DNA of 64,000 nucleotides from Treponema bryantii. GTDB lineage: Bacteria > Spirochaetota > Spirochaetia > Treponematales > Treponemataceae. The DNA is taken from contig NZ_AP025286.1 in NCBI RefSeq assembly GCF_036492245.1, positions 1,674,001 through 1,738,000 of the forward strand. Reading direction: 5' to 3'. This document shows positions 33,297 through 41,153 of the stretch, piece by piece. Each line of letters starts with the position of its first letter. The first letter of the stretch is position 1. Under the pieces are notes generated by a model. It saw only the letters and a program-made list of their open reading frames with translations, was not told where the DNA came from and ran no database searches. The position numbers and the translations under genes were made by a program.

Positions 33297-33325
33297 ACTA
33301 TAATGCGGGATTTTAGATTTGTCAA
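33297..33325 (-). promoter_or_regulatory. Promoter of umuDC: TTGACA-N17-TATAGT
   Basis: Read on the minus strand, TTGACA (33320-33325) and TATAGT (33297-33302) have ideal 17-bp spacing. The ATG at 33287 begins only 9 nt after the -10 box and has no ribosome site, so the transcript is probably leaderless or nearly so. Confidence 0.75.
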
Positions 33326-33328
33326 TTA

Positions 33329-33348
33329 AAATACTCAATTAGGTATTT
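33329..33348. promoter_or_regulatory. Operator-like palindrome AAATAC-N2-AATT-N2-GTATTT
   Basis: A 20-bp palindrome, with two mismatched base pairs, lies just upstream of the umuDC -35 box and before the repressor gene. It is the best candidate binding site for the LexA-like S24 repressor encoded divergently, forming an SOS-type switch. Confidence 0.6.
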
Positions 33349-33380
33349 ATTTATTTTAAAATCAGGTGTATTATTAAGCT

Positions 33381-34001
33381 ATGGAAGCAGACATTTTCTG
33401 GAAGAAAGTAAAACAGATTCTCACTGAAAAAGATCATAATCAGGAATGGCTTTGTGAACAGGCAGGCATTCCGCTTTCGACTTTACGCAATAAGATTTGT
33501 ATCAGCCGTATGCCGACTTTTGAAGAGGTTATGAAAATCTTAAAAGTTTTTAAGATGACTCTGGAAGAGTTTACGGCTTATCCTGAAAATCCACAAAAGG
33601 ATGTTATAAATATTCCGGTTTATGAGCAGGCTTTTTCTGCAGGACGCGGCCAGGAGTTTGGGGATTCTTCTGAGATTATTGATTATGTTGCTTTACCAAA
33701 TGAGCTTAAAAAGTACACTGACAATATGAGGGCTTCTTATGTACGAGGCGACTCTATGGAGCCGACTCTCTTTGATAATGATATAATTCTTTATGACAAT
33801 TTTGGATATGACGGTACAGATGGAATCTATGCGATAAATTATCGCGGAGCTTCTTTTGTAAAAAGGCTTCAGCGAGCTAAAGATTTTGTACGAATCATTT
33901 CTGATAATAAGAAGTATGATGAAATGACTGAGAGCGGGGAAAGTGAGGACTTCCGAGTTATTGGAAAAGTAAGGTATGTGGTGCATAAGGTGCAGGGATA
34001 A
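33381..34001 (+). CDS. LexA-like S24 repressor with helix-turn-helix
   Basis: A 206-residue self-cleaving repressor. The N-terminal helix-turn-helix (EWLCEQAGIPLSTLRNKI, about residues 22-40) precedes an S24 peptidase domain with SAG cleavage site near residue 92, catalytic Ser in VRGDSMEPTL near residue 125, and Lys in SFVKRLQ near 162. All catalytic residues are present, unlike in the divergent UmuD-like protein. The -10 box TATTAT (33369-33374) ends six bases before the ATG with no ribosome site. It presumably represses itself and umuDC until DNA damage. Confidence 0.85.
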   Translation: MEADIFWKKVKQILTEKDHNQEWLCEQAGIPLSTLRNKICISRMPTFEEVMKILKVFKMTLEEFTAYPENPQKDVINIPVYEQAFSAGRGQEFGDSSEIIDYVALPNELKKYTDNMRASYVRGDSMEPTLFDNDIILYDNFGYDGTDGIYAINYRGASFVKRLQRAKDFVRIISDNKKYDEMTESGESEDFRVIGKVRYVVHKVQG

Positions 34002-34035
34002 TAATAAATATAATAAATATAAAAAGGGGTAAAAA

Positions 34036-34533
34036 ATGGACACATTTTCACAGGCATTACTTAGCGAAAAGACAGACAAGATTCCAGACGAATATGACTG
34101 GTTTGCACCTCTCATTGGAGACTGGGATTGCGATTATGATGATAACTATGGCGGACAGGAACGTCATGTAAAAGGAGAGTGGATTTTTAGAAGAGTTCTT
34201 GAAGGTGCAGGTATACAGGATGTTTTTATTTTTCCTTCAAGAGCAACTAAGGAACAGTTTCCTCAGCCAGATGGAGAATATGGTTCATCTCTTAGAATGT
34301 TTAATAAATTTGAAAACTGTTATGACGTATGTTACACCTGTGACCACTGTATGAAAAGATTACGTTTTACCAAAGAGGGTGACAAGCTTGTTGGTAAGGT
34401 ACTTGATGAAGAGTACAGTTATTGGATTTTTTCTGAGATAACTGAAAACTCTTTCCATTGGGAAAATGTTATGATTAAACCTGATGGAACAAAAGTTTAT
34501 GATTGCAAAATCACAGGAAAAAGAATTTCGTAA
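34036..34533 (+). CDS. Hypothetical cytosolic protein, paralogue 1
   Basis: A 165-residue protein with a beta-rich layout reminiscent of DUF1579/lipocalin-like domains (WFAPLIGDWDCDYDD near residue 22, then VKGEWIFRRVLEGAGIQDV). It contains a CYTCDHCMKRL cluster that could bind a metal. I count about 19 substitutions against the copy at 38563, so the pair are recent paralogues. AAGGGG precedes the ATG. Function unknown. Confidence 0.6.
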   Translation: MDTFSQALLSEKTDKIPDEYDWFAPLIGDWDCDYDDNYGGQERHVKGEWIFRRVLEGAGIQDVFIFPSRATKEQFPQPDGEYGSSLRMFNKFENCYDVCYTCDHCMKRLRFTKEGDKLVGKVLDEEYSYWIFSEITENSFHWENVMIKPDGTKVYDCKITGKRIS

Positions 34534-34543
34534 TTAAATAGTT

Positions 34544-35062
34544 ATGTATATAAATAATCTGCATAACGGCGATTTGCTTTTTATGCGTGACAACTCGGAA
34601 TTCTCTAAAGCGATTATTGAAACGACAAAAGAATACAGCCATGTAGGAATATTATTTGATGATATGATTTATCATGCATCGAGAAAATATGGAGTTGTAA
34701 AACAGAAGCTTGAAGATTTTTTTAGTGAAGGAAACTGGGATGTTGATATTTTTCGATATCCGGAAATTGACTGCGAGATTGTTCAGGAACGTGCTGAAAA
34801 ATATTTGGGCTTCGATTACAATCACAGCTTTTATCCAGATAACGGCAGCTTTTACTGTTCTCAATACATTGCAGAAATTCTTCCGATTTTTGATTCTGTT
34901 CCTATGAAGTTTAATGATGAAGAAAAAGATGTTTCTGATTACTGGAAAAAGTATTATGATGAGCTTGGTGTGGATGTTCCTGTGGGAGTACTTGGTACAA
35001 ATCCGAGTCAACTTTCTAAGTGTGAAAAAATCAAATTGATTGGGAAATTGCGAAGGATATAA
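34544..35062 (+). CDS. YiiX-like permuted NlpC/P60 cysteine peptidase
   Basis: A 172-residue protein of the permuted papain-like group: His comes first in EYSHVGILFDD near residue 30, and Cys later in SFYCSQYIAEILP near residue 102. The opening LHNGDLLFMR is characteristic of these proteins. There is no signal peptide, so it acts in the cytoplasm on an unknown amide or thioester substrate. It follows the DUF1579-like gene by 10 nt and is probably co-transcribed. Confidence 0.75.
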   Translation: MYINNLHNGDLLFMRDNSEFSKAIIETTKEYSHVGILFDDMIYHASRKYGVVKQKLEDFFSEGNWDVDIFRYPEIDCEIVQERAEKYLGFDYNHSFYPDNGSFYCSQYIAEILPIFDSVPMKFNDEEKDVSDYWKKYYDELGVDVPVGVLGTNPSQLSKCEKIKLIGKLRRI

Positions 35063-35063
35063 A

Positions 35064-35270
35064 ATGACCATCAGAGAATTTGTAAAAAAGAGTTTTGAAT
35101 ACGACCACTACCGCAAACACGGGACCTGGGGAAAGTACACTGTGTATAATGTTTGGAATAAAGAATGGGAAGGGGCGAAAATCGGCTTTCCGCATTTTGC
35201 ACTTGTAGATGGTGAGAATATCAGAATTGCTACATCTGATGAAACTATGAAGATTATGGGATTGAAATAA
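35064..35270 (+). CDS. Small hypothetical protein
   Basis: A 68-residue protein starting at ATG 35064, one base after the preceding stop, with GAAGGA upstream. It is basic at the N-terminus (MTIREFVKKSFEYDHYRK) and aromatic. No family is recognised. It is probably in an operon with the YiiX-like gene. Confidence 0.5.
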   Translation: MTIREFVKKSFEYDHYRKHGTWGKYTVYNVWNKEWEGAKIGFPHFALVDGENIRIATSDETMKIMGLK

Positions 35271-35286
35271 AAAGGAGTTGTAAAAA

Positions 35287-35934
35287 ATGGAAAGAAAGTT
35301 TTTTGAAGATAATGAATTAATTCATGCGGTTATTAACAGTGATTATAAAAAAGTACGGGACCTTGTGGATTCAAAATGTCCGGAACCAGTTTATGATATC
35401 GGTGGGTTTGAAAAACAGTGTCCTATTTTTATTATTTCAAAATGCCTTGATATGTGTTTTGAAGCTTACCCAGACTATGACATTTTTAAGAAAAGAACTG
35501 AAGAAAATAAAAAAATAATCAATTTATTTAATGCACAATTTGGTCTTGGTAATACAGAGGACCTTATGATTGAAGATTATACTGGCCCATTTTTTAATGA
35601 GGAAGAAGAGAGAGTTGCAGAATGGAAAGAAGAATCTGAACATTTTGATTTTTCAAAAGAACTCGTAGAACTTTTGTATGATGAGATTACTGATAAAAGA
35701 AGATATCACGTTATAAAACAACTTTGTGAACTTGGAGCTGATCCTTATGATGAAAGCTTTGACGGCGAAGAGTTGATTTGTTATACCGGTGATGATATTC
35801 AGCTGGGAGCGACTTATATTGATGCAATTCTTAAAAGTAATAAAGACAAATATACAATTGAAGATGTCGCTGAAATAATTGCTTTTGGAAAAAACTACCA
35901 GAATTACGCCATAATGGAAAAATACTCAGGATAA
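35287..35934 (+). CDS. Hypothetical protein with degenerate ankyrin-like features
   Basis: A 215-residue acidic protein with a strong AAAGGAG. A segment near residue 160 (VIKQLCELGADPYDES) and another near the start (LIHAVINSDYKKVRDLVDS) resemble single ankyrin repeats, as in stand-alone ankyrin proteins of gut bacteria. The repeats are too few and too divergent for a confident call. It lies 16 nt after the previous gene. Confidence 0.5.
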   Translation: MERKFFEDNELIHAVINSDYKKVRDLVDSKCPEPVYDIGGFEKQCPIFIISKCLDMCFEAYPDYDIFKKRTEENKKIINLFNAQFGLGNTEDLMIEDYTGPFFNEEEERVAEWKEESEHFDFSKELVELLYDEITDKRRYHVIKQLCELGADPYDESFDGEELICYTGDDIQLGATYIDAILKSNKDKYTIEDVAEIIAFGKNYQNYAIMEKYSG

Positions 35935-36319
35935 TTTTCCCCTTTTCCCCCGTGCCCCCAATGCGGCTTGCGCCTTTATCCGTACTGCAAGAGAAAAGGG
36001 CGGTATGCAGGATTTTTTCTCGACTTAAATTTATGCGTACTTTAGTACGTTTTATTAATATTTTTTATTCAATGTGAACTTGGTTTTTAGTGGGTTTGAC
36101 TTTGTCTAAATAAAGATTGAAAAGATTTGAGTTTATATAGTTTTAATAAGTTCTCTTAGTGTGCATATTCTAAAGGAATTAAAATTATTTTTATATGAAG
36201 AATAAAGAATAATTAAAAATCGCATAAGAACTGCTTATGCGAACTTTGCATAAAACAAACACAGATTAAATTTTTTTGAAAAGATTTTAGACCGCTGCGC
36301 GCGCTCCCCCCGCGAGTTT
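35935..36319. other. Intergenic region, mostly A+T-rich with GC-rich edges
   Basis: No gene is supported. A perfect hairpin CGCATAAG-AACTG-CTTATGCG lies at 36221-36241. The ends contain GC-rich tracts (near 35940-35965 and 36290-36315) in the style of the repeats elsewhere in this window. Confidence 0.4.
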
Positions 36320-36688
36320 TTATTTTTTTATTATAAGTTCTGCAAGCAGAACAAAACTGATTCCTACAGCAATGCTGAGGAACATATACAAAGCTGCAAT
36401 TCCGGCGTGTCCGTTTTTCAAGAGGTTTGAACTTTCCAGGGCGAAGGTTGAAAAAGTTGTGAAGCCTCCGCAGATTCCGACTTTCAGGAAGGGGACGAGT
36501 TTTGGATTCAGGTTATTGGACTTCAATGCCAGAGCTGCTACAAGGCCGATTACAAAACATCCGATCACATTTATCGCAAATGTTTTTATCGGGAAGAGGA
36601 ATTGTTCTTTAACTGGAATCAATCCGATGAGGTAACGCAGAACTGAGCCAATGGCTCCGCCGAGTGCAACAGCAAGACAATCTAGCAT
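36320..36688 (-). CDS. crcB: Fluoride exporter CrcB/Fluc
   Basis: A 122-residue membrane protein forming a dual-topology fluoride channel. Four hydrophobic helices are present, with family motifs GGAIGSVLRYLIG near residue 10, NVIGCFVIGL near 40, and [16 protein letters not shown] near 72, which holds the pore-lining Thr/Phe residues. GGAG precedes the ATG. No fluoride riboswitch was noticed upstream. A second, internally deleted copy lies at 42172. Confidence 0.92.
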   Translation of the reverse strand: MLDCLAVALGGAIGSVLRYLIGLIPVKEQFLFPIKTFAINVIGCFVIGLVAALALKSNNLNPKLVPFLKVGICGGFTTFSTFALESSNLLKNGHAGIAALYMFLSIAVGISFVLLAELIIKK

Positions 36689-37756
36689 TTGTAAAACTCC
36701 ATATTCATAATTGTTGTGTTATTATATATCAGATTTCAGAAAATCGGTAGACGCGGAGCGAAGACTGCTTTTCAAACTCAAGCGTCTGCGAAGCAGGCGC
36801 AAACTTTTGAAAGCTGTCTGAGCGACCTTTGGAAGGTGAATCTTTGTTGTGGAAGGAGCATTAAAAATCTGAGCGGCGGGAGCGCACGGACGCGCGACCA
36901 GAGCGACCTGTGTAAAAGGCATATTCATTTTTGAGAAAAAACATAAAGAGGTAAGGGGCGGCAACACGGACGTTGCCGCCTTGCCGATTGAGCGCAGGGG
37001 TGGCGTTTACGCCGGCCCTGTGCGATTGAGGCAATTCTCCCATACAAAGATAGTTCCCAAAAAAGCCGCCCTTGTAAGACCAACTGAGCATCTAAAACAA
37101 GCGGGACAACTGCAATGTTGAGCAAAAGGTTTGCCCCCTAATTCCCCCCGAGAGCGGTTCAATAGCATTCCTTTTTTTTTGGAAAGGGGGTGTAGGGGGG
37201 GTGCCCCGCGGCAGGGGGGAAGGGGGAAAACCTTTTGCGTGCCCGCTTGTTTTAGTTGCGATACTCGCGGACGATATTTATTTATTCACGTTGATTTTTT
37301 GCGCGAGGCTGACCTTTGGCGGCTTATGCAAAAAGATGGCTTATTGCAACCGCCACGATGATTTGTATTTTCAAAAAAAAGTTATGCGGATGAAGGTGTT
37401 CAAGCCCTTCACCCAGAATTTGCCCGCGTGCGGAAACAGGCAGGATACAAAGCGGAACGCTACTGCGAAACGAAGTGAAGCAGATGCGTGGAGCGACTGG
37501 CCTGCCTGTGCTTGGATAAAAGCGTGCGTCGCTTCTTTGCGCTGCTGCCTGCGAGCTTACTGGTAAATGCAAACAGTCTGCGAAGGAATGGAGCTGAACG
37601 AAGTGAAGCGGAATGAGGGAGCTGTCTGTTTGCTACCTTTCTGGAAAATGAAGCTTGTAGTGTAGGGGAAGTGTAGTGAGCGAAGGCGGTATGAAATACG
37701 GCCGAAGCGAACGGCCTTAGGAAGACCCTTTTTATTTTTTATGTTAGACTGATTTT
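36689..37756. repeat. Gene-free, GC-rich, repeat-filled kilobase
   Basis: No convincing gene is found: open frames here overlap on both strands and lack ribosome sites. The region contains several strong hairpins, for example GGCGGCAAC-ACGGAC-GTTGCCGCC near 36958. It also has many 'gcgaagcg'-style words, G- and C-runs, and the large inverted repeat annotated separately. It looks like a pile-up of dispersed intergenic repeats. Confidence 0.6.
37092..37255. repeat. Nested inverted-repeat element (MITE-like)
   Basis: CTAAAACAAGCGGG (37092-37105) is perfectly complementary to 37242-37255. Inside, GCAAAAGGTTTGCCCC (37122-37137) matches the complement of 37223-37238 at 15 of 16 positions. The core has purine runs of G and A. 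The layout resembles a miniature inverted-repeat element; no target duplication was recognised. Confidence 0.6.
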
Positions 37757-38140
37757 ATGAAGATTGAACATGTAGCACTTTATGTAACTGACTTGGAAAA
37801 AGCTAAAGACTTTTTCGTAACCTTCTTAAACGGTAAAGCCAATGACGGCTACCACAATACAAAAACAGATTTTAGTTCTTACTTCATTTCGTTTGATGAC
37901 GGTGCACGCCTGGAACTTATGACAAGGCCGGAACTTGTGGAGCAGAATAAGAGCCCTTACAGAACCGGTTATGCTCATGTTGCATTTAGCGTTGGAAGCA
38001 AAGAATCTGTAGATGAATTAACTGCGAAGCTGGATGCAGCAGGTTACTCAGTTACCAGTGGACCGCGAACAACTGGAGACGGATATTACGAAAGCTGCAT
38101 TATTGCTCTTGAAGATAACATGATTGAAATTACGGAATAA
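37757..38140 (+). CDS. VOC-family (glyoxalase/bleomycin-resistance fold) protein
   Basis: A 127-residue protein with two beta-alpha-beta-beta-beta modules: KIEHVALYVTDLEKAKDFF at the start and GYAHVAFSVGSKESVDELTA near residue 75. The metal-ligand pattern is His near residue 5, Glu in LELM near 55, His in YAHVAF, and Glu in NMIEITE at the end. This matches the lactoylglutathione-lyase-like group of VOC proteins. Substrate unknown. A -10-like TAGACT precedes the ATG by six bases and there is no ribosome site. Confidence 0.85.
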   Translation: MKIEHVALYVTDLEKAKDFFVTFLNGKANDGYHNTKTDFSSYFISFDDGARLELMTRPELVEQNKSPYRTGYAHVAFSVGSKESVDELTAKLDAAGYSVTSGPRTTGDGYYESCIIALEDNMIEITE

Positions 38141-38162
38141 CAGAATTGCATTTTTTGATGCC

Positions 38163-38230
38163 TTATGTATTTGGCTATATAAGTATCTCAGCCCTGAGAG
38201 CTGAGACGAAATACCCAAAAAGATACATAA
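38163..38230 (+). terminator. Structured element after the VOC gene
   Basis: TTATGTAT (38163-38170) pairs with ATACATAA (38223-38230), enclosing TCTCAGC-N7-GCTGAGA (38186-38206). It could be a terminator or a small structured RNA; no T-run follows. Confidence 0.4.
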
Positions 38231-38343
38231 ATGATACGAATTATGATACTGTAACTTAAATCTTTTCAAGTAAACTCAAACCTTTTCAGGTTGCCTAAAT
38301 CTTTATAATATAATATTATAGTAATATAACATTAGGAACTTCA

Positions 38344-38420
38344 CCGGATTTGAACGGACTCGACAGTAAGTCATATGCTCTTCCAAGCTGATGACGTGGG
38401 TTCGACTCCCATCATCCGCT
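38344..38420 (+). tRNA. tRNA-like sequence, probable decayed tRNA-Gly (UCC)
   Basis: The 3' part is convincing: an anticodon-loop-like CTTCCAA, a T-arm GTGGG-TTCGACT-CCCAT and an acceptor strand CATCCGC. The 5' part is degenerate: five of seven acceptor pairs form, there is no regular D-arm, and no CCA is encoded. It is best read as a tRNA relic or integration-site fragment. A terminator follows at 38428. Confidence 0.5.
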
Positions 38421-38427
38421 CTTCTAG

Positions 38428-38454
38428 AGCACTTCGATAAGAAGTGCTTTTTTT
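38428..38454 (+). terminator. Intrinsic terminator after the tRNA-like sequence
   Basis: AGCACTTC-GATAA-GAAGTGCT (8-bp perfect stem) is followed by a run of seven T. This is a textbook rho-independent terminator, supporting transcription of the upstream tRNA-like sequence. Confidence 0.85.
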
Positions 38455-38562
38455 ATGCCTAAATTTATATGTTATAAGACTTTAATCATATTAAAAGTTG
38501 GTAAAGTTTGTTATGTTGTGCATATGGACAGAGATAGATTAAAAAAAAATATGAGGTAAAAA

Positions 38563-39063
38563 ATGGACACATTTTCAAAGGCATTACTAAGCGAAAAGAC
38601 TGATAAGATTCCAGATGAATATGATTGGTTTGCACCACTTCTTGGAGACTGGAATTGTGATTACGATGACAACTATGATGGTCAAAAACGCCATGTAAAA
38701 GGTGAGTGGATTTTCAGAAGAGTGCTTGAGGGCGCTGGTATTCAAGACATCTTTATTTTTCCTTCGAGAGCGACTAAGGAAAAATCACCTCAGCCGGATG
38801 GAGAATATGGTTCATCTTTCAGAATGTTTAATAAGTTTGAAAAATGCTATGATGTTTGTTACACTTGTGATCACTGTATGAAAAGACTGCGTTTTACAAA
38901 AGAAGGGGATAGACTTATTGGCAAAGTACTGGATGAAGAAAACACTTACTGGATTTTCTCAGAAATTACAGAAAACTCTTTCCACTGGGAAAATGTTATG
39001 ATAAAAGATGATGGTACAAAAATTTATGATTGTCAAATTGTTGGTAAAAGAATTAACCATTAA
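38563..39063 (+). CDS. Hypothetical cytosolic protein, paralogue 2
   Basis: A 166-residue close homologue of the protein at 34036 (about 88% identical by eye), keeping the WFAPLLGDWNCDYDD and CYTCDHCMKRL motifs. ATGAGG lies upstream of the ATG. It sits alone between two tRNA-like sequences, while paralogue 1 heads a small operon. The duplication was probably dispersed, not tandem. Function unknown. Confidence 0.6.
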   Translation: MDTFSKALLSEKTDKIPDEYDWFAPLLGDWNCDYDDNYDGQKRHVKGEWIFRRVLEGAGIQDIFIFPSRATKEKSPQPDGEYGSSFRMFNKFEKCYDVCYTCDHCMKRLRFTKEGDRLIGKVLDEENTYWIFSEITENSFHWENVMIKDDGTKIYDCQIVGKRINH

Positions 39064-39111
39064 AAATCCTGTTGCACTATTTGCGACAGGGGGTATTGTA
39101 TAATAGAATCT

Positions 39112-39188
39112 GCATTGTGATTAGTTTAAGGGGGAGAACACCATACACCAAGGGAGATTACGGTTCAACTCCGTAACGCATTGCACCA
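39112..39188 (+). tRNA. Atypical tRNA-like RNA with encoded CCA
   Basis: The 77-nt sequence ends GCATTGCACCA. Its T-arm TACGG-TTCAACT-CCGTA is perfect, and an acceptor pairing GCATTGT/GCATTGC has one mismatch. D-stem GTTT/GAAC is shifted by three bases, and the anticodon arm does not pair. A TATAAT (39099-39104) ends 7 nt upstream and a strong terminator follows, so it is probably transcribed. The anticodon cannot be assigned. Confidence 0.45.
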
Positions 39189-39219
39189 GTAAAGTACTAC
39201 TTACATTACTTCACTCCTT

Positions 39220-39246
39220 GGCTTCCGTACAAGCGGAAGCCTTTTT
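39220..39246 (+). terminator. Intrinsic terminator after the tRNA-like RNA
   Basis: GGCTTCCG-TACAAG-CGGAAGCC, a perfect 8-bp stem, is followed by TTTTT. Confidence 0.85.
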
Positions 39247-39265
39247 AAATGGCAAAATTAAAACT

Positions 39266-39436
39266 TTATTTCCAAACAAAAAAGTCGAATGCGTTCATTA
39301 CGTTTTTATAATCAGAAGTACATAAATCATCCAGAAAGAAAAATTTTACATATTCTTCAAAAGTCTGAAATAAATCAAAAAAATTACTATCTTTTTTAAT
39401 TGTTTCATATAAAGGACTCTCTTCTTTATTTCTGGA
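39266..39436 (-). pseudogene. C-terminal fragment of a SUKH-like protein
   Basis: The open minus frame between an upstream stop and TAA at 39266 encodes about 56 residues, including NFFDLFQTFEEYVKFFFLDD and ending NAFDFFVWK. The pattern 'SFEEFL...LL' near the C-terminus is common in SMI1/KNR4 (SUKH) immunity proteins. There is no start codon or ribosome site, so this is a broken gene remnant. The family assignment is tentative. Confidence 0.4.
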
Positions 39437-39473
39437 TTACAATCTGCAACACTGTATTATTTTATGTCATAAA

Positions 39474-39959
39474 TTAATCAAAAATTAATAATCCCGAATC
39501 TACCAATACTGACTTACAGTCTGGACAAATCATTTTTTTAAACATTTTAGGATTATAGTTTTCATAATGAACCATATATATTACACCTTGGGCATTTCTT
39601 TGATGAATCTTCATTTTCATAAACATCTTCGTTTCTACGTAAAGCTAACTCATTAGATATATGAACTAATTTATTTTCCCAAATACCACATTCTGGACAT
39701 AAATATAAAACTCCTTTTAAATTATTAGTTGCAGATAATTTACCACCCCCCAAAAAAAGATGATAATTTATATTACATTTTTTACAAATCATTACACAAC
39801 CACAAGGCATAAGTCCTTCCTTTGTGATTTTTTTATTCTTCTCTGACTTTTGAGATCCTTTTTTATAGATTTGTTATTTTTTGATTTGTTTCCCTCTTCG
39901 AGGATTTTTCTCATGCTCTCAGTAAAATATTCACTTGGTTCTACATACATTTTACTCAT
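39474..39959 (-). pseudogene. Zinc-ribbon protein gene with two frameshifts
   Basis: A strong AGGAGG precedes ATG 39959 (MSKMYVEPSEYFTESM). The frame shifts once in an A-run near 39860 and again near 39585. Read across the shifts, the protein would have about 160 residues with zinc-knuckle pairs CGCVMICKKC, CPECG, CPRC and CPDC, ending at TAA 39474. In the present sequence only an internal 82-residue part stays open. It is either a decayed gene or carries sequencing errors. Confidence 0.6.
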
Positions 39960-40107
39960 GTTTTCCTCCTATAGGATTATGTTTTATCAATTCTTCCCAG
40001 TATTCATCCCATTTCTGGGGTAGATCTTCTCGCTGTTCAAGATGATACTCAGAACCTTTAATAAGTTTCTGAGTATCATCTGTTTTTTGATCCTTGTTGT
40101 TACACAT
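39952..40107 (-). CDS. Small acidic hypothetical protein
   Basis: A 51-residue protein starting at ATG 40107 (MCNNKDQKTDDTQ) and overlapping the next start by 8 nt (ATGAGTAA). Trp-rich C-terminal half (QKWDEYWEELIKHNP). It follows the 309-residue gene by 10 nt. Unknown; probably operonic with both neighbours. Confidence 0.4.
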   Translation of the reverse strand: MCNNKDQKTDDTQKLIKGSEYHLEQREDLPQKWDEYWEELIKHNPIGGKHE

Positions 40108-40117
40108 AGGTAATCCA

Positions 40118-41046
40118 TTAAAGTTTAACAGACACAACAATTTCCTCTCCACCTACATATGCAAGTTTACTTGGATAAGCCATCATCTTAGGTTTTGATT
40201 CACGGATAATTTTTGCAGCAAGAGCACGGATGTGTCCGGCTTTTTCAAGACCTGGATTACCAGAAATCTTTGCTTCCGGACTTTCGATACAAACAAGAAT
40301 TGAGTTCTTGTCGTGGCTGTTATATGGCTCTGCCTGTACAACTGTTTCAAGAGATTCATAGAAATTATGTTTTGTATTGCGAATCTTTTCTGCCATACCA
40401 AGAAGGTCATCACAGCTGAGATTGTCGCAAAGTTTATCGAGAGCATAAGGCTCTGCATCCCAGTTATAAAAACATGTACCAACAAGAGGCAAAGTAAGAG
40501 TTACGTTGTTCTTCTTAAACCATCTCATATAAGCCTGGTCCAGAGTTTCACGTGATGAATCAAAATCGAGTTTTTCTTTTACACTGTCAAAGAGTAAAGG
40601 AATTTTATCTGGATCAATATTTGCCATACGTCCATAACAGAGTGAGAAAAGAATCTCTACGCAGTACGGTTCGAGGATGTACTGTGTAAGCTGTGCAAAC
40701 TTCTCAAACACTGTACGACGGCGGAGATATAATTCTCCGGCAAGAAGGCTGTTCTTTGCTTCAACTGCAGAAAGCAATGCTCCAATATGAATGAGATAAT
40801 CAAATACATCTTTGTCTGAAACATTTACATCTGGTGCTACATAAACTACTGGATTACAGTTCAAAGCTGAATCAATGAATGTGTAGAAACTTGGAGTGTA
40901 ATAAGTGCTTGAAGCAAGTTTCTGTGCGCCGTCTACATCAGGCTTATTGTTTTTTCCCCACTTACCAACATAGTCAAGCTGTCCTGTTTTGCTCTTTGTG
41001 AATTCAAAACAGTCATTGGCTGTCTTAATTAAAATCTGTGCGTTCA
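40118..41046 (-). CDS. Unknown protein controlled by a divergent WYL regulator
   Basis: A 309-residue cytosolic protein. The ATG at 41046 is chosen because AAAGGAGG lies five to six bases upstream; a GTG two codons earlier is possible. It has mixed alpha/beta content with a helical centre (RRRTVFEKFAQLTQYILE). A late segment, ILVCIESPEAKISGNPGLEKA, is the most distinctive; positions about 250-275. I do not recognise the family. It is divergent from a WYL gene and followed by small zinc-ribbon-type genes. Confidence 0.6.
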
Positions 41047-41077
41047 TAGGCACCTCCTTTCATCAGTTTACGTCTCT

Positions 41078-41134
41078 ATTATAAAACAAGGGGTGTCGCA
41101 AATAATGATGCACCCTCAAAAAAAGTGTGATATA
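41078..41134. promoter_or_regulatory. Divergent promoter region with GGGTG-N15-CACCC dyad
   Basis: TATAAT boxes face both ways: minus strand at 41078-41083 and plus strand at about 41130-41135. Between them lies a dyad GGGTG (41091-41095) / CACCC (41111-41115), a candidate site for the WYL regulator encoded at 41154. Confidence 0.5.
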
Positions 41135-41153
41135 ATTTTTAAGGAGTTTTTAT

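Noticed and set aside
33288-33338. A longer UmuD-like protein starting at a TTG
   Set aside because: That start lies upstream of a consensus promoter's -10 box, and the second copy of the gene starts at the equivalent of the internal ATG.
36716-37572. Several short overlapping open frames on both strands in the GC-rich kilobase
   Set aside because: Low-complexity, GC-driven frames without ribosome sites, conserved motifs or consistent direction; the region is better explained as repeats.
38344-38420. tmRNA
   Set aside because: A T-arm and tRNA-like 3' end exist, but there is no tag-coding frame or separated tRNA-like halves, and length between promoter-like sequence and terminator is too short.
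40118-41046. A Cas7-like (type I CRISPR backbone) protein
   Set aside because: The gene's size and mixed fold prompted the idea, but there are no neighbouring cas genes, and I saw no repeat-spacer array anywhere in the window.
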